DNA of 34,040 nucleotides. Source: an uncultured Prevotellaceae bacterium (GTDB lineage: Bacteria > Bacteroidota > Bacteroidia > Bacteroidales > Bacteroidaceae). The notes beneath the pieces were generated by a model. It was not told where the DNA came from. It saw only the letters and a list, made by a program, of their open reading frames with translations, and did no database searches. The position numbers and the translations under genes are program-made. How positions within the stretch are numbered: position 1 is the first letter of the stretch; every line of letters starts with the position of its first letter. Location of the stretch: assembly GCA_900557555.1 (NCBI GenBank), contig USTH01000015.1, positions 1-34,040 on the forward strand, in the 5' to 3' direction. Shown here in pieces: positions 8,411 through 15,938 of this stretch.

Positions 8411-9259
8411 ATGAAGGCTATAAAAACACTACTCTACGGACTGACCATCACTATAATGGGAACAGTCAGCACCTTTGCCCAATCAAACAAAAAGTTTTTT
8501 CAACCACGCGAACTGATACAAGTGAGCAGTGATGATGTACAACTTGACTATGACCAACTCTCCTCAAGTGTCATTGTCCAAGCCAAGTCTGCCTATGAAC
8601 TCTACTGCCGCAGTTCATGGCTCAAAGCAGAGCAAGAAGGCAACACCATCAAAATATCGGCAACTGAAAATGAGCTCTTCGTGCCGCGCACCGCAAAAAT
8701 CATACTTACCACAAAGAAAGAGAACGTGTCGCGCGTGATAAACGTAACCCAAAAAACCGAACCTGGCCATGACAGACATTTTGCCCTACCCACGCAAGGC
8801 AACATCTACCCTATGGTCAACATGGATCTCAGCAAAGCTACCCACGACTCATTTATCAGCCAAGTACTCAAAAACAGAGCTGTAGAGAGCGAGACCGTGA
8901 GGATAAAGAACAATACTTACGAAACGTCTGTATGCACACACGCCCCTTCTACTTTCAAGATACAACTCAACGGGGCCATGCACTTCGTAACAGACCTCGG
9001 CATTGATGACCAGATTCTCAAAAAGAACACCAGCAACCACGGCGACGCCAAATACAAATTCCTGCTTGACGGCAAGGAGGTGGCAAGCGGCCGTATCACC
9101 GTGGCCGACAATAAGGTGGCACACATCGACATTGACACTCACGGAGCCAAGATTCTTGAGATAATTTTTGACACTAACGGCTCAAACTGGGGAGACCATA
9201 TTGACATGGGCAATCCCTATTTTGAACTCACTGCTGACAAACCTGTACTTATAGACTGA
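8411..9259 (+). CDS. Secreted BACON / NPCBM-like carbohydrate-binding protein
   Basis: The 282-aa protein has a signal peptide ending near residue 23 (STFAQS). Residues about 30-116 look like a BACON domain, an Ig-like fold common in Bacteroidetes surface proteins (SSWLKAEQEGNTIKISATEN, then VINVTQKT). Residues about 125-278 resemble an NPCBM galactose-binding-like sandwich. The hallmarks are a CTHAPSTFKIQLNG strand, a segment on the displacement from the ligand (DGKEVASGRIT) and a closing WGDHIDMGNPYFEL. No catalytic domain is visible, so it probably only binds glycan or another surface ligand. There is no lipobox cysteine after the signal peptide, which suggests a periplasmic or released protein. 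The membrane protein gene follows after 36 bp and may be co-transcribed. Domain assignments are from pattern recognition and are moderately secure. Confidence 0.85.
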   Translation: MKAIKTLLYGLTITIMGTVSTFAQSNKKFFQPRELIQVSSDDVQLDYDQLSSSVIVQAKSAYELYCRSSWLKAEQEGNTIKISATENELFVPRTAKIILTTKKENVSRVINVTQKTEPGHDRHFALPTQGNIYPMVNMDLSKATHDSFISQVLKNRAVESETVRIKNNTYETSVCTHAPSTFKIQLNGAMHFVTDLGIDDQILKKNTSNHGDAKYKFLLDGKEVASGRITVADNKVAHIDIDTHGAKILEIIFDTNGSNWGDHIDMGNPYFELTADKPVLID

Positions 9260-9295
9260 CCTATCTAAAGTAGTACACACACGCATTAGCGGACT

Positions 9296-10255
9296 GTGGC
9301 CCACACACGCTCCATAAAGACACGCATCACTACATCTATGACACTTTTTCCCCTGTCAATAGCTGTAGGGGTGTTGTTGTGGTATAAAGACACCGACTTC
9401 TCGGCAAATTCTTATCTCACACTTGCCATTCTGCTGTTTTCCACCTTAGCTTTGCGTGTTCTTAGCAATGCCATACAACTTATAAGAGTCCGCAGTTGGG
9501 CTGTATCATCAATCTTCGTGATTATAAGCGCACTCTGTTTCCACATATACGACTGGCAGCCCGTTTCGGCATTGGGAAGTCTACTGTTTTTGGGCTATAC
9601 TACCGGACTTCTTGCATCATATCAGTCTCCCCGCCCACAAGTATCCACGTTTATTGCGGCAATTTCGTTGGCTCTGCTTACCATGCTAATGCCCCAACTG
9701 CTATGGCTTGCACCAATATGCCTGCTGTCATCACTAACCACCTTACGCACATTTACTCCTCGCACTCTTTTCGCAGTAGCCTTCGGCCTGTTGCTATCCT
9801 ACGAGGCTTTCTTCTGCTGGCACATCTGTAACGGCACACTTATAGCCTCGCTGCAACATTTCAGCCAAGAGATATGCAATTACAGTGTTCCGTCTTTGCC
9901 ACGCAATCTGTCGTTTGATACCATTGTGCAACACCATGTACTCTCGCCATCGCACATGTACATGCTACTGCTGTTTATATTTGGAGTCATTGGTATCATA
10001 CACTTTATCCGCACAAGTTTCAACGACAAGATACGTACTCGCATGCATTATATCACCATTATCATGCATTGGCCCGTGCTGTTTCTACTGATAACTCTGA
10101 CTCACGGCTACGAGCCGCTGCTCATGTCCATGACAGCATTGTATAGCTGCATAGTACTAGCACACTATTTTGTTTTCTCCAAAGGCTGGATAGCCAACAC
10201 CCTTTTCCTGATTTTCATAATCTCATGCTTCTGCTTGACATTACCGCTTTTCTGA
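9296..10255 (+). CDS. Polytopic inner-membrane protein, unknown function
   Basis: The protein is about 319 aa and almost entirely hydrophobic, with some nine or ten membrane segments. Short basic loops contain RVRSW, RTSFNDKIRTR and similar. I recognise no catalytic motif. It resembles the uncharacterised Bacteroidetes membrane proteins of about 300 residues. The frame opens with GTG at 9296; the first ATG is at 9338 (MTLFPLSIAVG), which would put the first membrane helix right at the N terminus, so the true start is uncertain. Its last 31 bases overlap yqaA, which implies translational coupling and a shared transcript. Confidence 0.75.
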   Translation: MAHTRSIKTRITTSMTLFPLSIAVGVLLWYKDTDFSANSYLTLAILLFSTLALRVLSNAIQLIRVRSWAVSSIFVIISALCFHIYDWQPVSALGSLLFLGYTTGLLASYQSPRPQVSTFIAAISLALLTMLMPQLLWLAPICLLSSLTTLRTFTPRTLFAVAFGLLLSYEAFFCWHICNGTLIASLQHFSQEICNYSVPSLPRNLSFDTIVQHHVLSPSHMYMLLLFIFGVIGIIHFIRTSFNDKIRTRMHYITIIMHWPVLFLLITLTHGYEPLLMSMTALYSCIVLAHYFVFSKGWIANTLFLIFIISCFCLTLPLF

Positions 10256-10680
10256 TTGACTACGGCTACATCGGCATGGGCGTGGCCGCCTTTTTGGCGG
10301 GCAGTTTTATCCCTTTCAGTTCCGAGGCCATATTGGCAGGACTGTATGCTGGGGGGCTGAACCTTTGGACTTTGGTTATGGTCAGCACCGTTGGCAACGT
10401 TCTTGGCGGACTCTTCAATTACTTCGTCGGTCGTTTGTGCAACGAGGAATGGGTTTACCGTCTCTTCCGCATAAAGGAAGAAAAGCTCACCGCAACAAAG
10501 GAAAAAGTGCGTAACCATGGAGCATGGATGGGCTTCCTGTCGTGGTTGCCTCTCGTTGGCTCTGCCATAACCATAGCTCTTGGCATACTAAGGGTAAATT
10601 TCGCAAAGTCGGTCATTACCATAACTATCGGCAAGTTTCTGCGCTACGTAATTATGGCCATCATACTACAGGCACTTTGA
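10225..10680 (+). CDS. yqaA: YqaA-family (DedA/SNARE-associated-like) membrane protein
   Basis: The 151-aa protein matches the YqaA branch of the DedA/VTT membrane family and is close to the family's usual length. The signature is the re-entrant region GSFIPFSSEAILAGLYAGG (about residues 26-44), then GNVLGGLFNYFVGR, and a second half with WLPLVGSAITIALGILR. DedA-family proteins are membrane proteins linked to lipid carrier recycling and membrane homeostasis; the substrate of YqaA is not established. It overlaps the preceding membrane protein gene by 31 bp. Its TGA stop (10678-10680) overlaps the TTG that appears to start the downstream toxin gene. Confidence 0.88.
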   Translation: MLLLDITAFLIDYGYIGMGVAAFLAGSFIPFSSEAILAGLYAGGLNLWTLVMVSTVGNVLGGLFNYFVGRLCNEEWVYRLFRIKEEKLTATKEKVRNHGAWMGFLSWLPLVGSAITIALGILRVNFAKSVITITIGKFLRYVIMAIILQAL

Positions 10681-10985
10681 GCAAAGAGACCGACAAGTTT
10701 GTGTCAGAGTTGCCCGAGAAGGTGCAAGCGAAAATAGCTTACAACATCAGACGAATAGAGTGCGGAGCAATTGACGAGGACGTATTTAAAAAGCTCAATT
10801 CAAATATCTGGGAGATTAGGACAATATATTATAGCAGATGTTTCCGTCTGTTTGCCTTCTGGGACACAAGATCTGAAACCCTGGTTATCGTGACACACGG
10901 AATTGAGAAGAAGACACAGAAGACCCCGAGGCGGGAGATAGAGAAGGCCGAAGAATTTAGAAAACGATATTTTAACAACGAATAA
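10677..10985 (+). CDS. RelE/HigB-family toxin, non-ATG start
   Basis: From TTG 10677 this is 102 residues (then stop) of a HigB/Gp49-like mRNA interferase. Supporting segments are FVSELPEKVQAKIAYNIRR, then IWEIRTIYYSRCFRLFAFWD and the family's closing THGIEKKTQKTP with a basic tail. By family knowledge such toxins cut ribosome-bound mRNA until held by their antitoxin, here encoded 11 bp downstream. The open frame extends back to an ATG at 10524, but that part is the yqaA coding sequence in another frame and resembles nothing. The TTG shares its last two bases with the yqaA stop codon, so translation may re-initiate there. Relatives usually have a few more N-terminal residues, so the gene may be slightly trimmed. 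Confidence 0.8.
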   Translation: MSKETDKFVSELPEKVQAKIAYNIRRIECGAIDEDVFKKLNSNIWEIRTIYYSRCFRLFAFWDTRSETLVIVTHGIEKKTQKTPRREIEKAEEFRKRYFNNE

Positions 10986-10996
10986 AATGTAAAAAA

Positions 10997-11314
10997 ATGG
11001 AATTAATCAGTGCAGATGAATTGACCGACAGAGTTTTCGGCAAGATAGGAACCCCGAAGAGGGACGCGATGGAGGCACAGCTTGCAAGAGAGGTGCGCGC
11101 TCATGAGGTGGCACGTGCCATCAAGAGGGCGCGGTTGGAGAGGAATATGACCCAGGACGAGTTGGGTGAGAGAATCGGTGTAAGAAAGGCACAGATTTGC
11201 AAATTGGAGAGTGGGAAGTGCTCACCGACGATGAACACGATAATACGTGTGTTTGAGGCTTTGGGTGTGCCTGCAACGCTTGACCTCGGAGAGGATAAAG
11301 TAAAATTAGCGTAA
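10997..11314 (+). CDS. HigA-type antitoxin, XRE-family DNA-binding protein
   Basis: The 105-aa protein has a clear helix-turn-helix of the Cro/C1 type at residues about 39-92 (NMTQDELGERIGVRKAQICK, then SGKCSPTMNTIIRVFEALG). The N-terminal 35 residues are charged and helical. It follows the toxin gene by 11 bp, the toxin-first order typical of higBA. By analogy it neutralises the toxin and represses the operon, though I see no separate operator or promoter directly before the toxin because that region is yqaA coding sequence. Confidence 0.88.
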   Translation: MELISADELTDRVFGKIGTPKRDAMEAQLAREVRAHEVARAIKRARLERNMTQDELGERIGVRKAQICKLESGKCSPTMNTIIRVFEALGVPATLDLGEDKVKLA

Positions 11315-11527
11315 AAATGGAGATAAAGAAACTCAAGTTTCGGATTTAGACTTTGAGATTGATTTTCTTGCACAAAAGTAGCTTTGAGCATTTCCGCATA
11401 CCACTTAAAATGAGCAAATTGTAGGTAACAAAAAACATTACTCAAGACTCAAAGCCATGAGCGAATTTACAAAAACGCCGTCAGAAATTCGGAACTTGAG
11501 GAAGTGATAAAAAAATGTCATTTACGA
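11315..11527 (+). other. Non-coding stretch after the toxin-antitoxin pair
   Basis: This stretch holds only tiny open frames, such as a 10-codon one at 11317-11349, and I see no confident hairpin. It may be scar tissue from the acquisition of the toxin-antitoxin cassette. I see nothing functional in it. Confidence 0.5.
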
Positions 11528-11550
11528 CCTAATGACCGATTTGGGTTTAA
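11528..11550 (+). repeat. Dispersed intergenic motif, copy 4 (best example)
   Basis: The copy reads CCTAATGACCGATTTGGG and then TTTAA. It differs by one base from copy 1 (reverse strand, 6391-6413). It lies 81 bases before the SIMPL gene start and upstream of its -7 box. Confidence 0.7.
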
Positions 11551-11594
11551 TTATATTTAACTTGTCTGATAATCTCACGAATGCACAATATAAC

Positions 11595-11602
11595 TATTTT
11601 TG
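11595..11602 (+). promoter_or_regulatory. -7 box upstream of the SIMPL-domain gene
   Basis: TATTTTTG matches TAnnTTTG, 29 bases before the ATG at 11632. Confidence 0.5.
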
Positions 11603-11631
11603 CATTGTAAACCTATATAATTACTACCGTT

Positions 11632-12348
11632 ATGAAATTACCCCATGTTAGCACCAATGTAAAGCAAGCCGCCATCATTGCACTTGGCATCATTGCGCTT
11701 GGCTTTTGTATCAAGGCCGGACTCAACAGCCTCGCCGGTAAAGACCGTAAAGTTGTCGTAAAAGGATTGGCAGAGAGAGAGGTTGAAGCCGACAAAGTGA
11801 CCTGGCCCATCTTGTCAAAGGAAATAGGAAACGACCTGCCCGAACTCTACAAGTCGATAAATGCGACTGTCGGCACCATCAAACAATTTCTGCTCGACAA
11901 CGGCATAAAGCCAACAGAGATAAGCGTTAATGCCCCTGTGGTAATAGACCTCAATGCCGACCGTTACAGCGACAACCGCCAGCCCTACCGCTACAACGTC
12001 ACCTCCATCATTACGGTAACTTCAAACAACGTCAAGCTTGTGCGCAGCATCATTGCCCGACAGGGCGAACTGCTCAAAAAGGGGGTGGCCATCGTTGACG
12101 GAGGCTATGAAAATCCTGTGAAATACGAATTTGTCTCTTTCAAAGCCATGAAACCCGCAATGATGCAGGAAGCAATAGAAAACGCAGAACTGACAGCCAC
12201 ACAGTTTGCTAAAAACAGTGACAGCAGGCTTGATAAAATAATGAACGCAGACCAGGGGCAGTTTTCCATTGAGAACCGTGATTCAAACACTCCCTACATC
12301 AAGAAAGTAAGAGTTGTCACCACCGTCACCTATTCACTAAAAGACTAA
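11632..12348 (+). CDS. SIMPL (DUF541) domain protein, membrane-anchored
   Basis: The 238-aa protein has one N-terminal membrane helix (about residues 13-33: AAIIALGIIALGFCIKAGL) followed by a periplasmic SIMPL domain. The domain opens with the usual KVVVKGLAEREVEADKVTW strand and closes with a VRVVTTVTYSL strand. The family forms oligomeric barrels in the cell envelope; a precise function is not known for most members. The gene has its own promoter and is followed by a hairpin, so it is probably monocistronic. Confidence 0.9.
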   Translation: MKLPHVSTNVKQAAIIALGIIALGFCIKAGLNSLAGKDRKVVVKGLAEREVEADKVTWPILSKEIGNDLPELYKSINATVGTIKQFLLDNGIKPTEISVNAPVVIDLNADRYSDNRQPYRYNVTSIITVTSNNVKLVRSIIARQGELLKKGVAIVDGGYENPVKYEFVSFKAMKPAMMQEAIENAELTATQFAKNSDSRLDKIMNADQGQFSIENRDSNTPYIKKVRVVTTVTYSLKD

Positions 12349-12390
12349 TAGGTGACGAGCATTACACGAAATGTTAGGACAACTTGTTAG

Positions 12391-12429
12391 CACTCCATCT
12401 TGGTTTTTCTGGAGTGTTGGGGTGCTTTT
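12391..12429 (+). terminator. Terminator downstream of the SIMPL gene
   Basis: CACTCCA (12391-12397) pairs with TGGAGTG (12410-12416). An alternative longer pairing joins AGCAC (12389) with GTGCT (12422-12426), directly before TTTTATT. Confidence 0.55.
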
Positions 12430-12527
12430 ATTCCCTCTGTAGAGGCAAAACCGTCACAAAGGTCAAAAGAATATGCCTTGAGTAGGACATAACAGTCTCA
12501 CGGAGCCTAAAGTTGTGAAAATTTCGC

Positions 12528-12535
12528 TAACTTTG
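12528..12535 (+). promoter_or_regulatory. -7 box of proBA
   Basis: TAACTTTG, 93 bases before the proB ATG, ends a 16-mer identical to the one before the TrpB2 gene (6570-6585). Confidence 0.6.
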
Positions 12536-12627
12536 GTCTCCCAAAAAGAATTGTCAGCGGCAGGCTGTCAGGCAGGGTTGCCCACATTTAGAAGGCATCG
12601 CTTGACTGCCTCCAAGACGTATAACCG

Positions 12628-13704
12628 ATGAAACGTATTGTAATAAAAGTAGGCAGCAATGTTCTGACTCGCAACGACGGAAAACTCGATGTCACACGAA
12701 TGTCGGCCATAGTAGACCAAGTGGTCTGGATGCGTCGACATGGCCATGAGGTTATCCTCGTCTCTTCAGGTGCCGTAGCGGCAGGACGGGCAGAATTGCA
12801 GGTAGACCAAAAACTGGACAGTGTGGAGCAGCGTCAGTTGTTCTCAGCCATCGGACAGGTTAAACTCACAGGGCTTTATTATGACCTGTTCCGCGAATAC
12901 GGTGTGCGAATAGGACAAGTTCTCACCATGAAAGAGAACTTTGCCTCGCGCCGTGAGTATCTCAACCAACGCGCATGTATGAGCATCATGCTTGACAACG
13001 GTGTCGTTCCCATCGTCAACGAAAACGACACTGTTAGCGTTACCGAACTGATGTTTACTGACAACGACGAGCTTTCGGGACTTATTGCCACAATGATGGG
13101 TGTAGAGCGTCTTATCATACTCAGCAACATAGACGGCATCTTTACCGGCAGCCCAGCCGACCCGCAGTCCAAACTAATAACCGAAGTGTCTCCCGGATGC
13201 GACCTGAGCGAATACATCATGAAAGAAAAAAGCGGATTCGGGCGAGGAGGTATGACCACCAAATGCGGCATAGCGCGCAAGGTTGCAGACGAAGGCATTG
13301 AAGTGGTAATAGCCAACGGCAAACGCGATGGCATACTGCAGCAACTTACCGAGACTCCTGCCGACACGCCCCACACCATTTTTATCGCAAACAGCCAACC
13401 AACCTCTGGAGTCAAAAAGTGGATTGCCCACAGCGGGAGCTTTGCCAAGGGCATAGTGCGCATCAACGCAAAGGCGGCAGACGCCCTTACGTCTTCTGAA
13501 GCCGTAAGCCTACTCATGGTGGGGGTTACAGCCGTGGAAGGCGATTTTGAGGAAGGTGACATTATCAACATTATCGCCCCCGGTGACAGGAAAATAGGCA
13601 TTGGACGCAGCGCGTACAGTAGCAGGGAGGCATCATCGCTCATCGGCCAGCACGATGTGAAGCCTATCGTACACTATGATTACCTTTACATTGAGATGGC
13701 GTAA
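12628..13704 (+). CDS. proB: Glutamate 5-kinase
   Basis: The 358-aa enzyme phosphorylates L-glutamate to gamma-glutamyl phosphate, the first step of proline synthesis in the cytoplasm. The amino-acid-kinase domain (1-255) shows KVGSN (7-11), LVSSGAVAAGR (44-54), NENDTV (131-136), FTDNDELSG (143-151) and GRGGMTTK (205-212). A C-terminal PUA domain (about 270-355) is complete. Length and architecture match the two-domain bacterial form, in which proline feedback inhibition acts on the kinase domain. proA follows in the same direction after 89 bp. Confidence 0.97.
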   Translation: MKRIVIKVGSNVLTRNDGKLDVTRMSAIVDQVVWMRRHGHEVILVSSGAVAAGRAELQVDQKLDSVEQRQLFSAIGQVKLTGLYYDLFREYGVRIGQVLTMKENFASRREYLNQRACMSIMLDNGVVPIVNENDTVSVTELMFTDNDELSGLIATMMGVERLIILSNIDGIFTGSPADPQSKLITEVSPGCDLSEYIMKEKSGFGRGGMTTKCGIARKVADEGIEVVIANGKRDGILQQLTETPADTPHTIFIANSQPTSGVKKWIAHSGSFAKGIVRINAKAADALTSSEAVSLLMVGVTAVEGDFEEGDIINIIAPGDRKIGIGRSAYSSREASSLIGQHDVKPIVHYDYLYIEMA

Positions 13705-13793
13705 GACGTCAAACACACAACATTACACCAAAGTCACAATTCAGAAAACACGCAAGAGAACTCACTTGCTGAAGATTGAACAAAAAATAACCT

Positions 13794-15050
13794 ATGGACT
13801 CAAACAACATAATTGTTTTTCAGAAAGCCAAGGCAGCATGTTCCGCACTGGCAGCCACTGACAATGAAAAAAAGAACAAAGTGCTGCAAGCCATGGCCGA
13901 CGCCATTGACAATAACACCAATACTCTGTTACAGGCCAACGCCCTTGATCTGCGGCAAATGGACACCGCCAACCCGCTCCATGACAGGCTGATGCTTACC
14001 GAACAACGTCTGCGGACCATTGCTTCTGACATGCGCCATGTTGCCACACTGCCATCACCACTGATGCACACGCTGTGTCAACGTACACTGCCTAACGGTT
14101 TGCGTCTGAAGAAAGTGAGTGTGCCTTTCGGAGTGATAGGCATTATCTATGAGGCTCGCCCCAATGTTACATTTGACGTGTTTTCACTCTGCTTCAAAAG
14201 CGGCAACGTCTGTGTGTTGAAAGGCGGAAAAGATGCCGACAACAGTAACCGCGCCGCAATAGAGCTGATTCACGAAGTGCTGCACCGCTATGACGTGTGT
14301 GCCGATGTCGTGCAGCTACTACCTGCTACACACGAAGCAACAGCCGACATGCTGAATGCCACAGGATACATTGACCTCTGCATTCCGCGAGGAGGCAAAG
14401 GCCTTATACACTTTGTACGCAACAATGCACGCATACCAGTCATCGAGACAGGAGCAGGTGTTGTGCATGCTTACTTTGATAAAGATGGTGACCTATCCAT
14501 GGGGCGACGCATAATCACAAACGCCAAAACCAGACGTGTGAGTGTATGCAACGCCCTCGACTGTCTGATTGTTCACAGCACGCGCCTGTCAGACCTGCCT
14601 GCGCTTGTTGCTGACATGGCAGAGAAACACGTTGTGCTTTATGCCGATGCACGAGCAGCCACCGCTCTTAACGGCTATCCCTATATTGAGCCAGTTGCCT
14701 TAGACGAAGAAGACAAAGTGTTCGGCACTGAATTTATGGACTACAAAATGGCCATAAAGACAGTTGACTCCACACAAGAGGCCCTCAACCATATCGCCCG
14801 CTTCGGTTCTGGTCATAGCGAGTGTATCATTACCAAAAACGCTGCCACAGCCCAGATATTCCAACATACAGTTGATGCTGCCTGCGTCTATTGGAACGCA
14901 CCCACAAGTTTCACTGACGGCGCCCAGTTCGGACTGGGGGCGGAGATTGGCATCAGCACTCAAAAGTTAGGGCCACGCGGCCCTATGGGGCTTGACGAAA
15001 TAACCACCACCAAATGGCTTATCGAAGGCGAAGGGCAGATTAGAGAGTAA
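13794..15050 (+). CDS. proA: Glutamate-5-semialdehyde dehydrogenase (gamma-glutamyl phosphate reductase)
   Basis: The 418-aa NADPH-dependent enzyme reduces gamma-glutamyl phosphate to glutamate semialdehyde, which cyclises to pyrroline-5-carboxylate. It is a full-length aldehyde-dehydrogenase-fold protein: PFGVIGIIYEARPNVT (111-126), LKGGKDADNSN (142-152), the catalytic cysteine in SVCNALD (C252), and GPRGPMGLDE near the C terminus. It sits 89 bp after proB and probably shares its transcript. The stop lies 10 bases before the long hairpin that separates it from convergent proC. Confidence 0.97.
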   Translation: MDSNNIIVFQKAKAACSALAATDNEKKNKVLQAMADAIDNNTNTLLQANALDLRQMDTANPLHDRLMLTEQRLRTIASDMRHVATLPSPLMHTLCQRTLPNGLRLKKVSVPFGVIGIIYEARPNVTFDVFSLCFKSGNVCVLKGGKDADNSNRAAIELIHEVLHRYDVCADVVQLLPATHEATADMLNATGYIDLCIPRGGKGLIHFVRNNARIPVIETGAGVVHAYFDKDGDLSMGRRIITNAKTRRVSVCNALDCLIVHSTRLSDLPALVADMAEKHVVLYADARAATALNGYPYIEPVALDEEDKVFGTEFMDYKMAIKTVDSTQEALNHIARFGSGHSECIITKNAATAQIFQHTVDAACVYWNAPTSFTDGAQFGLGAEIGISTQKLGPRGPMGLDEITTTKWLIEGEGQIRE

Positions 15051-15060
15051 CACTCTGTCC

Positions 15061-15120
15061 CCTATACAAAACAAAGATGGCAGAAGCGAGCACGCTTCTG
15101 CCATCTTTGTTTTGTATAGG
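15061..15120. terminator. Bidirectional terminator between proA and proC
   Basis: A perfect 27-bp inverted repeat (15061-15087 with 15094-15120) has a 6-nt loop. It ends four bases before the proC stop on one side and begins 10 bases after the proA stop on the other. The outer stem has A-rich and T-rich arms (TTTGTTTTG), giving each strand a U-rich 3' side. It is unusually long for a terminator. Confidence 0.85.
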
Positions 15121-15124
15121 AACA

Positions 15125-15910
15125 TCAATTCCGCCCTGCTTTCAGTCCGCGGATTACGGCAGAAGTAAAGCCCGCATGTTCCATCTCATTAAGGCCCCGA
15201 ATAGTAACTCCGCCAGGAGTGCACACCTTGTCTATTTCAGCCTCGGGATGATTGCCGTTGGCCTGCAACAAATCTACAGCCCCCCTCATAGTCTGCAACA
15301 CTATTTCCTTTGCCAGATCGGCCTTAAAGCCCAGCTCTACTCCTCCTTCTGCGGCAGCGCGTACATAACGCATGGCATAGGCTATACCACACGAGGCCAG
15401 CATCATACCTGCATCCAACAAACGTTCCTCTGTCACGAGAGTTCGCCCCATATTGTCAAATAGGGCCTTGACGACCCCAACAGAGGCGTCAGTGGCATGC
15501 ACTGGCACTATGAAGGTCATTGATGCACATACAGCAATGGCGGTGTTGGGTATTATAACGAAAGACTGTGGCACAACGCCGTCTTTTTCAAGCCAAGCGG
15601 CAAAGTCACAGCCTTTGATGCCTGCCGCTACAGTGACAAAGGTCTGGTGAGCCTCGTCGATTACGGGCTTCAACTCTTTCACCACCAATTCGACAAGCCA
15701 TGGCTTAACCGCAATGATGACAAGGTTTGCCCCTTTGACGGCCTTCTTGTTGTCGGTAGTTACACTGATACCCAACTGGGCAAAACGTTCCAGTTTCCCC
15801 ATAGAGGGATTGGCAACTCTGATGTCGGTGAGTGGCACCACCCCCGACTTTATAAGGCCATCGACTATGGCTCCTCCCATAGCACCGGCTCCGATAATAG
15901 CTATCTTCAT
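15125..15910 (-). CDS. proC: Pyrroline-5-carboxylate reductase
   Basis: The 261-aa enzyme catalyses the last step of proline synthesis with NAD(P)H. The Rossmann motif GAGAMG is at residues 7-12, right after the chosen ATG at 15910. The frame is open 29 codons further upstream, but that extension has no homology and overlaps sdaA. The C-terminal signature VCTPGGVTIRGLNEMEHAGF is intact. The gene starts 28 bp after the sdaA stop, so the two are probably co-transcribed. Confidence 0.96.
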   Translation of the reverse strand: MKIAIIGAGAMGGAIVDGLIKSGVVPLTDIRVANPSMGKLERFAQLGISVTTDNKKAVKGANLVIIAVKPWLVELVVKELKPVIDEAHQTFVTVAAGIKGCDFAAWLEKDGVVPQSFVIIPNTAIAVCASMTFIVPVHATDASVGVVKALFDNMGRTLVTEERLLDAGMMLASCGIAYAMRYVRAAAEGGVELGFKADLAKEIVLQTMRGAVDLLQANGNHPEAEIDKVCTPGGVTIRGLNEMEHAGFTSAVIRGLKAGRN

Positions 15911-15938
15911 ATTTAGTAAAAAAAGGAAATGCGGAATT

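Noticed and set aside
10524..10676. Upstream extension of the toxin frame to an ATG
   Set aside because: These 51 codons are yqaA coding sequence read in another frame and resemble no toxin N terminus.
11455..11556. Possible gene fragment (frame reading RIYKNAVRNSELEEVIKK)
   Set aside because: No start codon, short, no family recognised, and its stop lies inside the dispersed motif; too weak to list.
12879..13643. 254-codon minus-strand frame opposite proB
   Set aside because: Low-complexity Ser/Pro/Met-rich translation typical of an antisense shadow; proB is certain.
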